A DNA stretch of 64,000 nt from Bdellovibrionales bacterium GWA2_49_15 (GCA_001769855.1 MEPP01000021.1:310001-374000); one strand, 5' to 3'; shown: positions 26,164-35,386, numbered from the stretch's first letter. The notes: a model not told the origin generated them from the letters alone. Numbers and translations are program-made.

Positions 26164-27326
26164 GTGCTCTGTCGAAAATTTTATTTTTTATTCTCATCAT
26201 AACTGGCGCAAGTGCACCGAGCGTTTTTGGGCGCGAAACGCGCTATTTATATCGTTCCCCCAAGGCCCTCTTGATGGGTGATGCTTACACCGCCATGGCC
26301 TATGACGAATATACACTTTTTTACAATCCTGCAACGTTGGGCCGCGGCTCATTGGTCGAGATTTATCCCATTAATCCGGAGATAGGGGTGACCAATGCTC
26401 TGGCCGAGATGGACCGATTTAAGGATTTTCCCAAAGATGCCGTTCCCATCGCAGATAGAATTTTGGGTTTTCCTGTTTACGTTCATGCAGGGGCAGCGCC
26501 AGGTCTGAAATTTGGATCATTCGGCTTCAGCATGTTCGCCAGCTCGACCACGAGCTTGGTGCTTCAGAACGCCATCTATCCGCAACTCGATATCGATTAT
26601 AGATTGGATCGGGGGTTCATCGCCGGCTACGCATACAGTTGGGGTACCGGTGGCAAGATGGAGAAGTTTAATCCTTTTGACCGCTCTAAGAAGAAGCTCT
26701 CGATGGGATATCGGACTTCGATTGGCGGCGCGGTCAAGCATATTAACCGACAAGGTTTGGCGGGAAGTTATTCACTTTTTGGGACCACTTTGCTTAACGA
26801 AATCAACAGCCAGGAAAAAACCAGTGTTGACAGCATCAGAAGGTCACTGGGCTTTGCCAAAGGCGATGCCTGGGGTGCCGATGTCGGCGTTGAGCACATT
26901 GTCTCTTCCGGAAAATCAGAGCTGGCCTTTGCGGCTTCCGTGATGGATGTGGGGGGCACTGATTTTAAGAAATCGGAAGGAACGGGAGAAATTCCTGACC
27001 AGGATATGCACGTCAATGTGGGAACGGCTTGGCGTCAGGATTTTGGTCTTCTGGACTACTCTCTCTCCTTTGACATGCACCCGATTAACCAACCAATTGC
27101 CTTAGGTAGGATGGCCCATTTTGGCTTTGAGCTTGGCCTTCCCATAGTTCGCGTCATGGCAGGGTGGAATGAGGGGTACATCACCTATGGGGTCATGGCC
27201 AACCTGTGGTTGGTAAAACTCATGGTGGGGTTCTATGATGTGGAGCTGGGGAGCAACTTTAAAGAAGAGCAAGGAAAGCGCGCTTTACTTTATCTTTCAC
27301 TCCTTGATTTTACTTTTGATCTTTAA
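26160..27326 (+). CDS. Predicted outer-membrane beta-barrel protein
   Basis: 388 residues with a signal peptide ending near VFGRE. Mature residues MGDAYTAMAYDEYTLFYNPATLG match the N-terminal signature of FadL/PorV-like barrels, in which the MGGAYTA motif is followed by D-x-x-x-x-x-NPA. Alternating hydrophobic strands continue to the C-terminal LLDFTFDL, whose aromatic-ending last strand suits BAM recognition. It is coupled to the preceding lipoprotein gene, so the two may form an outer-membrane complex. Confidence 0.7.
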   Translation: MSALSKILFFILIITGASAPSVFGRETRYLYRSPKALLMGDAYTAMAYDEYTLFYNPATLGRGSLVEIYPINPEIGVTNALAEMDRFKDFPKDAVPIADRILGFPVYVHAGAAPGLKFGSFGFSMFASSTTSLVLQNAIYPQLDIDYRLDRGFIAGYAYSWGTGGKMEKFNPFDRSKKKLSMGYRTSIGGAVKHINRQGLAGSYSLFGTTLLNEINSQEKTSVDSIRRSLGFAKGDAWGADVGVEHIVSSGKSELAFAASVMDVGGTDFKKSEGTGEIPDQDMHVNVGTAWRQDFGLLDYSLSFDMHPINQPIALGRMAHFGFELGLPIVRVMAGWNEGYITYGVMANLWLVKLMVGFYDVELGSNFKEEQGKRALLYLSLLDFTFDL

Positions 27327-27370
27327 TCCATCAAAATAATAACAGTGCCTTCAACTTTGAGGAGAAAGTC

Positions 27371-28699
27371 TTGGAAAAAGAAAAGACCGGAAAAATCTTT
27401 GTTCTCGATACTAATGTAATCCTCTTTGATCCCAGCGCAATTTTTAAATTTGGTAACAATTCTGTCTATATTCCGCTCATTGTGATTGAGGAAATTGACC
27501 GATTTAAGCGTGATCAAAATGAAAATGGTCGCAATGCCCGTTATTTTGGTCGCCTGATGGATGGCCTGCGATCCTTGGGCCATCTTTCCCAAGGTGTGCC
27601 TCTGGAGTCCGGTGGGAAATTGATGATTGGCCTGGATCGTCGAGGTCCTAACGATCACAATGCTTTAATTGACTTAAGTAAAAATGACAATTTGATTCTC
27701 TCGACCGCTCTAACTCTCAAGGAAGAAGGGAAAAATGTCTTGCTGGTGACCAAAGATATCAACTTACGTTTAAAAGCTGACGTTCTCGGTGTTCCGGCAG
27801 AGGATTTTGGTACGCAAGATGTAACTTACGAAGAATTATATACGGGCCATCGGATGGTGGAAGTACCACTGCTGGATTTTCACGAATTTGAGCGAAACCG
27901 TTTTCTACCCGCCGAAAAGATGAAAGCGACAGGCATATGCCCTAATGAGTATGTGACCTTGCAGGAGAAAGATAATCCGAGCCATCGCACTTATGGCAGA
28001 TATCATCATGGGAAGCTCGGATTGATACCCTTGATTCCCATGCGAGAAGGTGCCTGGGGAATTTATCCTAAAAATGTTGAACAACGTTTTGCCTTCGATG
28101 CACTTTTAAATGATGAGGTGAAGCTGGTGACGTTGGTCGGAAAGGCCGGCACAGGAAAAACCTTGATGGCCATTGCCGCCGGTTTAGAGATGACCGTGGC
28201 GAAAGAAAAATTCATTCGACTGCTGGTTTCTCGACCTGTTCAGCCACTTGGCAGAGATATTGGGTTCCTGCCGGGAGACGTGAATGACAAATTGGGTCCT
28301 TGGATGCAGCCCATTTTTGACAATATGGATTTTCTTTTTGGAAGTGTGCGCGGAGCAAGCAATGGTTCATGGGAGGAATTAATCAATCAGGGGCTTTTGC
28401 ATGTAGAGCCGCTGACCTATATTCGCGGCCGTTCTATTCCCGGGCAATATCTTATTGTTGATGAGGCACAAAACCTTTCACCTCATGAGGTGAAGACTAT
28501 TGTGACCCGTGCAGGTGAAGGCACTAAAATTGTTTTGACCGGAGATTGCGAGCAAATTGATAATCCTTATCTCGATTCTGTAAATAATGGGCTGGCCTAT
28601 TGTGTGGACCGTCTCAAGTCTAATGAGCTGATTGCTCATGCTTCCTTGAAAATCGGAGAGCGTTCTCAGCTTTCAGAGATCGCCTCCAAAATGCTCTAA
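27371..28699 (+). CDS. PIN-PhoH family ATPase/ribonuclease
   Basis: 442 residues of the PhoH2-like fusion. A PIN nuclease domain at about 8-140 carries VLDTNVILFDP and the acidic residues EEIDRF and TKDINLR. A PhoH helicase-like ATPase follows, with Walker A VGKAGTGKT, Walker B LIVDEAQNL and the sensor TGDCEQID. Members bind and degrade RNA. TTG at 27371 has GAGGAG six bases upstream and no better in-frame codon follows nearby. Confidence 0.9.
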   Translation: MEKEKTGKIFVLDTNVILFDPSAIFKFGNNSVYIPLIVIEEIDRFKRDQNENGRNARYFGRLMDGLRSLGHLSQGVPLESGGKLMIGLDRRGPNDHNALIDLSKNDNLILSTALTLKEEGKNVLLVTKDINLRLKADVLGVPAEDFGTQDVTYEELYTGHRMVEVPLLDFHEFERNRFLPAEKMKATGICPNEYVTLQEKDNPSHRTYGRYHHGKLGLIPLIPMREGAWGIYPKNVEQRFAFDALLNDEVKLVTLVGKAGTGKTLMAIAAGLEMTVAKEKFIRLLVSRPVQPLGRDIGFLPGDVNDKLGPWMQPIFDNMDFLFGSVRGASNGSWEELINQGLLHVEPLTYIRGRSIPGQYLIVDEAQNLSPHEVKTIVTRAGEGTKIVLTGDCEQIDNPYLDSVNNGLAYCVDRLKSNELIAHASLKIGERSQLSEIASKML

Positions 28700-28715
28700 A
28701 AAGGGGAGTTGGGGG

Positions 28716-29306
28716 ATGGTGGCACAGACCATGGATAATAAAAAACGCCTTAAGCGTCAGTACCTGCGAGCGCCGTTGCGTCGAGAAATCTTATTTGAGG
28801 ATGACGGTCATATCTTCAAGGCCTTTGGTTCTAACCTTTCCGAGGGAGGGCTGCTGCTTTCTTTGATGCCCCACCTACCGAAGATTAATGCTTTGTCTCT
28901 GATGCTTGATCTTCCTATGTTTCCCGATTTTGCGGCCTTGAGCACCGAGCGGTTAAACAATCTGAAATTTGACATGCTCGAACGCAAGATTTTTCGATTA
29001 CGCGGACGAATTGTCCGTTCTTTTGAGGGGAAATCAGAGGTCGATGTGATTATGAGTACGAACATCGGTATGGAATTTGTGAATTTAGCGCCAGATTTGA
29101 TCCTGGGGCTGAGAACTTTCGTGAATCAGTATGCTCGAAATATAATCTTCATCTTGAATCTCTTTGAATCACACCGCGGTAACAAGGAAGAGCAAGCCGC
29201 CCTTCTACGCAACCTCTGCCGCTTGCTTGGATACGGTCAAGACACCAAAGTATCTCTCCTGCGCCAGAAGATTCTGCACGATTATCAGAGTCTGGAATCC
29301 CTGTAA
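28716..29306 (+). CDS. PilZ-domain protein (c-di-GMP receptor candidate)
   Basis: 196 residues. The c-di-GMP motifs RxxxR (RAPLR near residue 19) and N-x-S-x-x-G (NLSEGG near residue 43) are both complete, so ligand binding is expected. The C-terminal 60 residues are helical and unrecognised. It lies 16 bp after the PhoH-family gene and is likely cotranscribed with it. Confidence 0.83.
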   Translation: MVAQTMDNKKRLKRQYLRAPLRREILFEDDGHIFKAFGSNLSEGGLLLSLMPHLPKINALSLMLDLPMFPDFAALSTERLNNLKFDMLERKIFRLRGRIVRSFEGKSEVDVIMSTNIGMEFVNLAPDLILGLRTFVNQYARNIIFILNLFESHRGNKEEQAALLRNLCRLLGYGQDTKVSLLRQKILHDYQSLESL

Positions 29307-29383
29307 TTTTTTCAGGTCTCCGCGCAAATTTCTACGAGAAATTTTGTTTTAGGTATACTTCATGCTGGGGAAGGGGGGGATTT

Positions 29384-30715
29384 ATGTCATTTGCACGCAA
29401 CATACTGATAGTATGTTTGTTCTTGCTGGCGCAACCTTCGATGGCGGTCGTGGACTCGTTTCCCATGCGCGCCGGGCTTAATGGCAATCTCATCACTCCC
29501 CTCAAAGATGGTGAGAAATTGATGATCATACGGACTGAGCTAATTAGTACTGCCCGAAGCTCGATCTATCTTTCAACTTTTTCAATCTCCCCTGATCAGA
29601 TCGGAAAAGATATTTTTAAAATCCTATGTACCAAGGCGAAGGCCGGTTTGGATGTACGTGTTGTGATTGATCATCGGGCGAATAAAGATTATATGGATTA
29701 TGCCCTCAAGCTTAAGGAGTGCAAGGCTCATGTCATTCTTTTTCGGCCAGGCTCAAGATTTTATGCCATTCATGAAAAACTTCTTATCGTTGACGGGGAA
29801 ACTCTGATTATGGGAGGAAGTGGGTACACTCGAACCTATAAGCTTCATGCCTTTGATTCCTACAGGGAAGAAAAACTTAAAAAAGAAAAGCTTAATCATG
29901 GCTGGTACGATGTTGATTATCACGTGACCGGCCCGGTTGCCTGCTCATTTCATTATCAATTCCAACTCAACTTTAAGCGGCTGGCCCTGATGGTGGCGGA
30001 TTACAATCCCGATATCTGGTGGTACGGCTGGGATAATTTCGTGTCCATGCGAGAAGAGTACTATGGCCTAAAAAAAATGCGCAGCTGTAATCGTAAAGTG
30101 AACGAGATGAATTATGGAAACTCCAAGGCCGTGGGCATTTTGGGAAATCCTTATGTGACAAGCGCTCGGCCAATTTTAAAGGGTCACCTTGGGGCGATTC
30201 TCGAGGCCACAGAACAAACAAAGCAGGGTAATCCCAAAGAAATCAACCTTTATGCTCCTTACTTTATCCCCGGCAGCAAGTTTGTTTCCGCACTGGTCAC
30301 CGCCCATAAGGCCGGAGTGAAGATTAGGATTTTGACCAACTCTTTAAGCTCTACGGATGAGAAGAGTCATGGAAAAATTCTTTTTGCCGCCATGATTTAT
30401 GCCATCCGACCATTATTGGATGCAGGCATTGAAGTTCGAATGTGGAATGAAAAAAGTACCTTGCACCGGAAGGGAGGAGTTATTGGAGATGTCGTCTTCT
30501 TTGGTAGCGACAATCTGGATAATCGCGCCCAGGAATATCAATCCGAGTCCGTCATGTATACTGATGATGCGATTGTTGTGGCGGACATGAGGCAAGATTT
30601 CGACAGAGATATTGAGCATTCAGACGTGCTCGATGCCAAATTTGTAAAACAATTCATGGCCTCCACATCCGCCCTGTACAAATGGATCGGGCGAAATTTT
30701 AAAAAATATTTTTAG
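29384..30715 (+). CDS. Exported phospholipase-D-like protein (two HKD modules)
   Basis: 443 residues with a signal peptide ending near PSMAVV. The first HKD motif is canonical (AIHEKLLIVDGETLIMGGS). The second reads LHRKGGVIGDVVFFGSDNLD, in which the Asp is shifted by one place relative to HxKxxxxD. Two-HKD proteins include cardiolipin synthases, phospholipases D and nucleases. The signal peptide, without further membrane helices, points to a periplasmic or secreted lipase or nuclease. GGGAAGGGGGG precedes the ATG. Confidence 0.82.
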   Translation: MSFARNILIVCLFLLAQPSMAVVDSFPMRAGLNGNLITPLKDGEKLMIIRTELISTARSSIYLSTFSISPDQIGKDIFKILCTKAKAGLDVRVVIDHRANKDYMDYALKLKECKAHVILFRPGSRFYAIHEKLLIVDGETLIMGGSGYTRTYKLHAFDSYREEKLKKEKLNHGWYDVDYHVTGPVACSFHYQFQLNFKRLALMVADYNPDIWWYGWDNFVSMREEYYGLKKMRSCNRKVNEMNYGNSKAVGILGNPYVTSARPILKGHLGAILEATEQTKQGNPKEINLYAPYFIPGSKFVSALVTAHKAGVKIRILTNSLSSTDEKSHGKILFAAMIYAIRPLLDAGIEVRMWNEKSTLHRKGGVIGDVVFFGSDNLDNRAQEYQSESVMYTDDAIVVADMRQDFDRDIEHSDVLDAKFVKQFMASTSALYKWIGRNFKKYF

Positions 30716-30811
30716 CTGTGTTTCAGATAAGAAAAATGCCTGCTGTCGGCAGCTTTTAATCCCCCCCATTCTTTATTTTCGTGTTAACCCTCCCTTATAA
30801 GGGAGGACAAG

Positions 30812-32563
30812 ATGACACAGTTATTTTTTGTACTGGCCATGATGTTGTGGTTAAGCGCCTGTGAAAAGGCACCGCCTGGTAATCCACAGCTACCGGATTT
30901 GCAGCTTCTTGAGGCCGAACGCCAGCGCGCCGATCTTGATGATGATGACATTCCCGATGTTGATGAAATTGATAAAACCCGTCTTCGCATCCAGATTCCG
31001 AAATTGCGACCTGGTCCAAAAACCAGTGTCGATCTGACGTACTTTTATAAAAATGGCCAAGCTGAAACTCGAGTGGATGCAGTGATGAGCGCCGTCGAGG
31101 CCCCAATAAGGGTATTAGATATCTTGGCCAAAAAGATGGGTGAAAAACGCAGCGGGAGCAACGAGTTTTTTCAGAAAATGGCAGAAATGGAAAATTGCTG
31201 GGTATTAAAAGACCTTTTCCACCCTCTCAATCGGCCTGACAACACAGAAGAGTTGCTGCGACTCTCGGTCAAGATATTACCCGAAGTTTGGCTCGAAGGG
31301 GTGCCCGAGCTAAACCGAATCACTGGAATCAAGCTAAAGATGTTTTCGCTGGGGGAGGATGGGGATGTTGCGTATTTTCCACCAGGCCCAAGCTGGGTTA
31401 ATGAATTTAAGGAAGAGCTTGAAATACCTGCGCTCAACAATGAGGCGGGATATAAGGGCGGAAGTATTACCATGGATTTTAATCAGGGGCATGGATTAGA
31501 ATTTTTGCGCGGCCAGAAAAGACAGCTGGGTTTTTGCATTGATGATTTTTCTTATGAAATAAATTCTAAAAAACGAACGCTTGGCCAGGTCATAAAAAAG
31601 ACCAAGTTGAGCGGAGTGGCACTGAATTTCTCCAACGGTTTAAAGTATTCCAAAATTTATTTTGTTAAAAAGGTAAAACTGAGCGAGCTTCTTGATGCAC
31701 TGGGGAAAGAGTACGAATATACCAGTGAAGGTAAGTTTGTTCTAGATACTCACATTCACTCCTCTTTTAAAATCGATCAAGTAGAATCTCTTCTGGATGA
31801 AGCGTTACAACATGGGCCTTGGATATCGATCTCCGAAATATCCCGAGAACCTGTCAAAAGTGAAAGCACGGCCGAGGATTTAAGAATGTTTTTAGAAGAA
31901 CAGTTTGCACCAAAGGCGGAAATCGGCCTTATCGCCATTCCTATTTATAAAATTCTTAGAGGCCTGTATCCTAACACAGGTTTTATCGTCAAATCAGCGG
32001 CGCGGTCCGGGTCAGCTCAGATTGAACTTCCGAGACTTGCACCCGGAGAAGATGTTGATTTAATCCTGAGCGCCCAGGAAAGCATTCCCAAAACTTCGGA
32101 TTTGAAAGTCATTTCTGTTGAGGCATGTGTGAACATCGGGACCGGTAGGCGTGAAAAGAATAAAGATTGTGGCGATGATTATCGCGGCTGGTGCGGAGTC
32201 TATCATCGAGATTTGGTCTATTTGAATCAGGCAAGGCCTTTGGAAATAGATATTCTTCAGGATGTTGAGGTTATGGTTGGGGAGCGACGTTTCTCCTTAA
32301 GGCAGTTTGTTGACGAACGATTTACCACTCGGGATAGTCTCGGGCGGATTCACTTTCGCGCGAGGGTCCCACTAACTCTTGGGACCGTGAGATGGATCTT
32401 TCCTAAGATAGGGGATGATTATCCCGTTAGTTATGGATTTGATCATTTCGAAAAATGTGATCATCGCAGACTGGGGCGCGACTTTAGATTTGTAAATTAT
32501 GCCGGAACCGTCACAGAAAATCAAAAAAGCAGCGTGATCTGGCAGCTCCAAACTATGCAATAG
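30812..32563 (+). CDS. Large predicted lipoprotein of unknown function
   Basis: 583 residues with lipobox LWLSAC. Just after the linker comes DLDDDDIPDVDEIDK, an Asp-rich calcium-binding-like loop similar to thrombospondin type 3 repeats. The rest has no recognised domain. A cysteine cluster near residues 433-456 (ACVNIG, KDCGDDYRGWCG) probably forms disulfides. GGGAGGA lies six bases before the ATG. It overlaps the convergent oxyR gene by 11 bp. Confidence 0.65.
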   Translation: MTQLFFVLAMMLWLSACEKAPPGNPQLPDLQLLEAERQRADLDDDDIPDVDEIDKTRLRIQIPKLRPGPKTSVDLTYFYKNGQAETRVDAVMSAVEAPIRVLDILAKKMGEKRSGSNEFFQKMAEMENCWVLKDLFHPLNRPDNTEELLRLSVKILPEVWLEGVPELNRITGIKLKMFSLGEDGDVAYFPPGPSWVNEFKEELEIPALNNEAGYKGGSITMDFNQGHGLEFLRGQKRQLGFCIDDFSYEINSKKRTLGQVIKKTKLSGVALNFSNGLKYSKIYFVKKVKLSELLDALGKEYEYTSEGKFVLDTHIHSSFKIDQVESLLDEALQHGPWISISEISREPVKSESTAEDLRMFLEEQFAPKAEIGLIAIPIYKILRGLYPNTGFIVKSAARSGSAQIELPRLAPGEDVDLILSAQESIPKTSDLKVISVEACVNIGTGRREKNKDCGDDYRGWCGVYHRDLVYLNQARPLEIDILQDVEVMVGERRFSLRQFVDERFTTRDSLGRIHFRARVPLTLGTVRWIFPKIGDDYPVSYGFDHFEKCDHRRLGRDFRFVNYAGTVTENQKSSVIWQLQTMQ

Positions 32564-33485
32564 GTATAATTTGAGTGGAATTTCGGCGATGAGATTGAAG
32601 TGCCACAGGCACATTCGCCAGAATAGACTCTGCTAAGGCCGACATTTTTTTTTCATGCAGAAAAAAGCGCGCCGCTACGAGACTTATCTCACGGGTAGGA
32701 ACGGGCGGCGTAAATTCAGAGACGTACTTGCGGCGATCATGCTCACTCAATTGATGATAGAGAAGTTCTGGAATAAGGGTTACCCCTCGGTTCTTCTTAA
32801 TCAGTTGCAGTAATGTTTCAAATTGTCCGCCCTGAAAGGAGATATTATCAACCTTCTTCAGTTTGCAAATTTGTAAGGTCTGATGTCGAAAGCAATGCCC
32901 CTCTGACAGTAGATAGAGGGAATCAGTTGGAATGTCATTCCAATTCAGCTTGGGCTTCATTCTTGGGGAGTTTGAAAAAATAAAAAAACGCTCACAAAAG
33001 AGCGCCTGCTCTACAAGCTCTGAATCGTGAAGAGGTGTGGCCAAGATTCCGATATCTAATTTATCTCGCTTAAGCTGACCAATGAGGTGATCAGTTTGCA
33101 GCTCAAAGACTTTAAGATGGGCCTGGGGGTGCTCCTTGTGAAAGTGATCATAAAAGAGGGGAAGCAGATAAGGGGCCAAGGTCGGGATGAGACCAAGCCT
33201 GATTTCTCCACAAAGTTCCTTGGCAAAACGCAGATCTTCCTCAAGCCCTGATAACTCGCTGAAGATTTTTCGGGCACGGATAATAATTTTTTCCCCGTCA
33301 GTGGTCACTATGGTTGGAGACTTGGAACGGTCAAAAAGAATAACGCCTAACTCTTCCTCGAGCTTCTTAATCATCATGCTCAAGGTCGGTTGTGAGATGC
33401 CACACAATTTCGCGGCATTGGCAAAGTTTCGTGTTTCTTCCACGGCAAGAACGTATTTTAGCTGAGTTATGGTGACGTTTCTCAT
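32553..33485 (-). CDS. oxyR: OxyR, peroxide-sensing LysR-type regulator
   Basis: 310 residues. The N-terminal LysR helix-turn-helix is at about 20-43 (NAAKLCGISQPTLSMMIKKL). In the effector domain C198 and C207, in SEGHCFRHQTLQICKL, match the redox pair C199/C208 of E. coli OxyR, including the GHC context and eight-residue gap. It should form a disulfide with peroxide and activate antioxidant genes. It is divergent from the rubrerythrin gene with a 103-bp shared control region. Confidence 0.9.
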   Translation of the reverse strand: MRNVTITQLKYVLAVEETRNFANAAKLCGISQPTLSMMIKKLEEELGVILFDRSKSPTIVTTDGEKIIIRARKIFSELSGLEEDLRFAKELCGEIRLGLIPTLAPYLLPLFYDHFHKEHPQAHLKVFELQTDHLIGQLKRDKLDIGILATPLHDSELVEQALFCERFFIFSNSPRMKPKLNWNDIPTDSLYLLSEGHCFRHQTLQICKLKKVDNISFQGGQFETLLQLIKKNRGVTLIPELLYHQLSEHDRRKYVSEFTPPVPTREISLVAARFFLHEKKMSALAESILANVPVALQSHRRNSTQIIPIA

Positions 33486-33507
33486 AATAGTATTTGTATA
33501 TCATATC

Positions 33508-33551
33508 ATAGATATTATCAATTATATCTATACCTGGTTTCGGACGATAAT
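33508..33551 (+). promoter_or_regulatory. Inverted-repeat operator and -10 box of the rubrerythrin gene
   Basis: ATAGATAT (33508-33515) and ATATCTAT (33524-33531) form a perfect 8-bp inverted repeat with an 8-bp spacer. Another ATAG at 33487 lies 21 bp upstream. ATAG/CTAT are the core of OxyR half-sites, although the spacing differs from the E. coli consensus. A -10 candidate GATAAT lies at 33546-33551 with no good -35, so the repeat covers the -35 region as at OxyR-activated promoters. Confidence 0.5.
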
Positions 33552-33588
33552 AGACAAAAGTTCAAGAAATACAAAAAAAGGAGATGGT

Positions 33589-34059
33589 ATGAAGAAGAAA
33601 ACAGAAATTAAAACATGGAAAAATCTTGAGTCAGCTTTTGCCGGAGAAAGTATGGCCTGTCAGAAGTATATGTACTTTGCCAAGTTGGCCCGTCAGAAGG
33701 GAAATGAGGAGGTCGCCCAGCTCTTCGAAGAAACCGCCAAACAAGAAATTGGGCATGCCGCGGGACACCTAAGTTTCCTTTATCCCGCTGATAAGTTAAC
33801 CGTGAAAGATCTGCTTACCTTGGCATCAGAAGGTGAAACCTTTGAGTATACTGAAATGTACCCAGGATATGCCGAAACGGCCAAAGCCGAGGGACAAAGC
33901 GCTGCCGTTAAGGAATTTGAAGAGCAGCAGGCCGAGTCGGCAATTCATGCCAAGAACTTTCAAGACAAGTTAGAAAAGATTTCCAAAGTTTTTGCCGGCT
34001 TGGCCAAAGTTGAGAAAAAGCATGCCGCACAGTACACGAAAACCCTCGCCTCTCTTTAA
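33589..34059 (+). CDS. Rubrerythrin lacking the rubredoxin domain
   Basis: 156 residues forming the four-helix di-iron domain only; the C-terminal Cys4 rubredoxin domain is missing. Ligand candidates E20, E53 and H56 occupy the same positions as in Desulfovibrio rubrerythrin, and TFEYTEMYPGYAETA is the helix 3 motif. The last pair reads ESAIH, Glu-x3-His, where Glu-x2-His is usual. Such proteins reduce H2O2 with an external electron donor. AAAGGAG before ATG 33589 sets the start. Upstream open frame to 33469 is the control region. Divergent oxyR suggests peroxide induction. Confidence 0.88.
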   Translation: MKKKTEIKTWKNLESAFAGESMACQKYMYFAKLARQKGNEEVAQLFEETAKQEIGHAAGHLSFLYPADKLTVKDLLTLASEGETFEYTEMYPGYAETAKAEGQSAAVKEFEEQQAESAIHAKNFQDKLEKISKVFAGLAKVEKKHAAQYTKTLASL

Positions 34060-34071
34060 GAAAATTCATAG

Positions 34072-34099
34072 AATGATGGGTCAATATTGATCCATCATT
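34072..34099 (+). terminator. Hairpin between the rubrerythrin and nitroreductase genes
   Basis: AATGATGGGTCAAT and ATTGATCCATCATT form an almost perfect 14-bp palindrome (one G-T pair). The following sequence is only moderately T-rich, so it could be a terminator, an attenuator or an mRNA-stabilising hairpin. Confidence 0.5.
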
Positions 34100-34119
34100 C
34101 ATTCTAACTTGGAACATTT

Positions 34120-34914
34120 ATGCCCAGTCCCGACAGTAAAAAAAATATTTTCACCGAGCCGCCCAAATTCGACTATGACGAGTCAGCACCGATCATTGAT
34201 GCTGAAGAGTTTTTTAAAGTTATTCGATCTCGCAGAAGTGTGCGCGTGTATTCTAATGATCCCGTTCCAGAGTCTGTCATGCGAAGGGCCCTCGACGCTG
34301 CTCTTCTTGCGCCAAATTCATCAAACTTACAATGCTGGGAGTTTTATTGGGTAAAAAATCCCGAAAAAAAGGCGAAGTTAGTTGAGGCCTGCCTGAGTCA
34401 ATCGGCGGCCAAAACCGCCCAGGAATTAGTGGTGGCCGTGGCCAGAACTAGCACATGGAACTGGGCCAGAAAAGAGATGCTCAAGCTTTTCGATAGTAAT
34501 GAGAAAGGGGGAAGTAAAGTTCCCGCCCCCGCCCGTGCTTATTATGAGAAATTAGTTCCCTATGTTTATTGTCAGGGCCCTTTGGGCATTTGGGGCCTTG
34601 TTAAAAAAGGGATAGTGTGGTCGGTCGGGTGGTTTCGCGTGATACCCCGTGAGCCGACGAGTAAGACACATTTAAAAATATGGGCAGTTAAAACGACGGC
34701 ACTTGCCTGCGAGAATTTGATGCTTGCCCTCAGAGCACAGGGATTCGACAGCTGTCCAATGGAAGGATATGACAGCGCACGGGTGCGCCGTATTCTGAAC
34801 CTCTCATGCGATGCCGTTCCTGTTATGGTGATTTCTGCAGGCAAAAGGGCAAAGGGCGGGATCTATGGCCCCCAAATTCGTTTTCCCTCTGAACATTTTA
34901 TTAAAGAAGTCTAG
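34120..34914 (+). CDS. Nitroreductase-family flavoprotein
   Basis: 264 residues. The FMN-binding start RSRRSVRVYSNDPVPESVM, the LLAPNSSNLQCWEFY segment and the C-terminal AQGFDSCPMEGYD are family features. It is an NAD(P)H-dependent FMN oxidoreductase whose substrate is unknown. The middle segment (about 125-180) is longer than in NfsB-type enzymes. It follows the rubrerythrin gene on the same strand and may belong to the same stress response. Confidence 0.83.
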   Translation: MPSPDSKKNIFTEPPKFDYDESAPIIDAEEFFKVIRSRRSVRVYSNDPVPESVMRRALDAALLAPNSSNLQCWEFYWVKNPEKKAKLVEACLSQSAAKTAQELVVAVARTSTWNWARKEMLKLFDSNEKGGSKVPAPARAYYEKLVPYVYCQGPLGIWGLVKKGIVWSVGWFRVIPREPTSKTHLKIWAVKTTALACENLMLALRAQGFDSCPMEGYDSARVRRILNLSCDAVPVMVISAGKRAKGGIYGPQIRFPSEHFIKEV

Positions 34915-35222
34915 TCCTCGAGTGTAAGACCGTTTTCATTGAGAACCAGCACCCCGGAAATTTCATCGCCGACCTGCATACCGGCACACTGACGAATGTT
35001 TAGGAAAATTTCCTGTCCCATAACCTCTCCTTGGAAGAGGGGATGAACACCGCTTGGAGTGTAGTACGAAAAGGTAGCTATTTTGACACTGCAACCATCT
35101 ACAATTTTTGTAATCTGCGACACATTGCCGATAATCTGGGCTTCACCATAAATATCTTCCCTTGCCATTGTGCTCACGCAGAAGAGTAAAGATAAACCTA
35201 AGAATAAGATTTTCATGCTCAT
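34911..35222 (-). CDS. Small exported protein of unknown function
   Basis: 103 residues with a signal peptide ending near VSTMA. The mature part (about 85 residues) is beta-rich and has two cysteines (VDGCSV, RQCAGM); it has the look of a small OB or SH3-like barrel but no family is assigned. GGAG six bases before ATG 35220-35222 sets the start. It overlaps the nitroreductase 3' end by 4 bp. Confidence 0.6.
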   Translation of the reverse strand: MSMKILFLGLSLLFCVSTMAREDIYGEAQIIGNVSQITKIVDGCSVKIATFSYYTPSGVHPLFQGEVMGQEIFLNIRQCAGMQVGDEISGVLVLNENGLTLED

Positions 35223-35386
35223 AAGTGTGTCTCCAGTGGTAGCGACTTTTAGCATGAACCCTGAGTAAACACCTCAATAATGTCCACCACCTATAAAAAT
35301 TATGCTCTTGTATATCCTGTGCAATATTGAGTGGTTAGGAGCCTCCCTTTGCCATATCTGGTTAATCACGGCATACTATCATTTTT

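Noticed and set aside
33487..33531. Exact match to the E. coli OxyR 37-bp consensus
   Set aside because: ATAG and CTAT cores occur, but their spacing (21 and 20 bp) does not fit the four half-site arrangement; kept only as a candidate operator.
35256..35386. Purine riboswitch before xdhA
   Set aside because: The region lacks the paired loop signatures and the conserved core of purine aptamers; only a short CTCAATA/TATTGAG inverted repeat is present.
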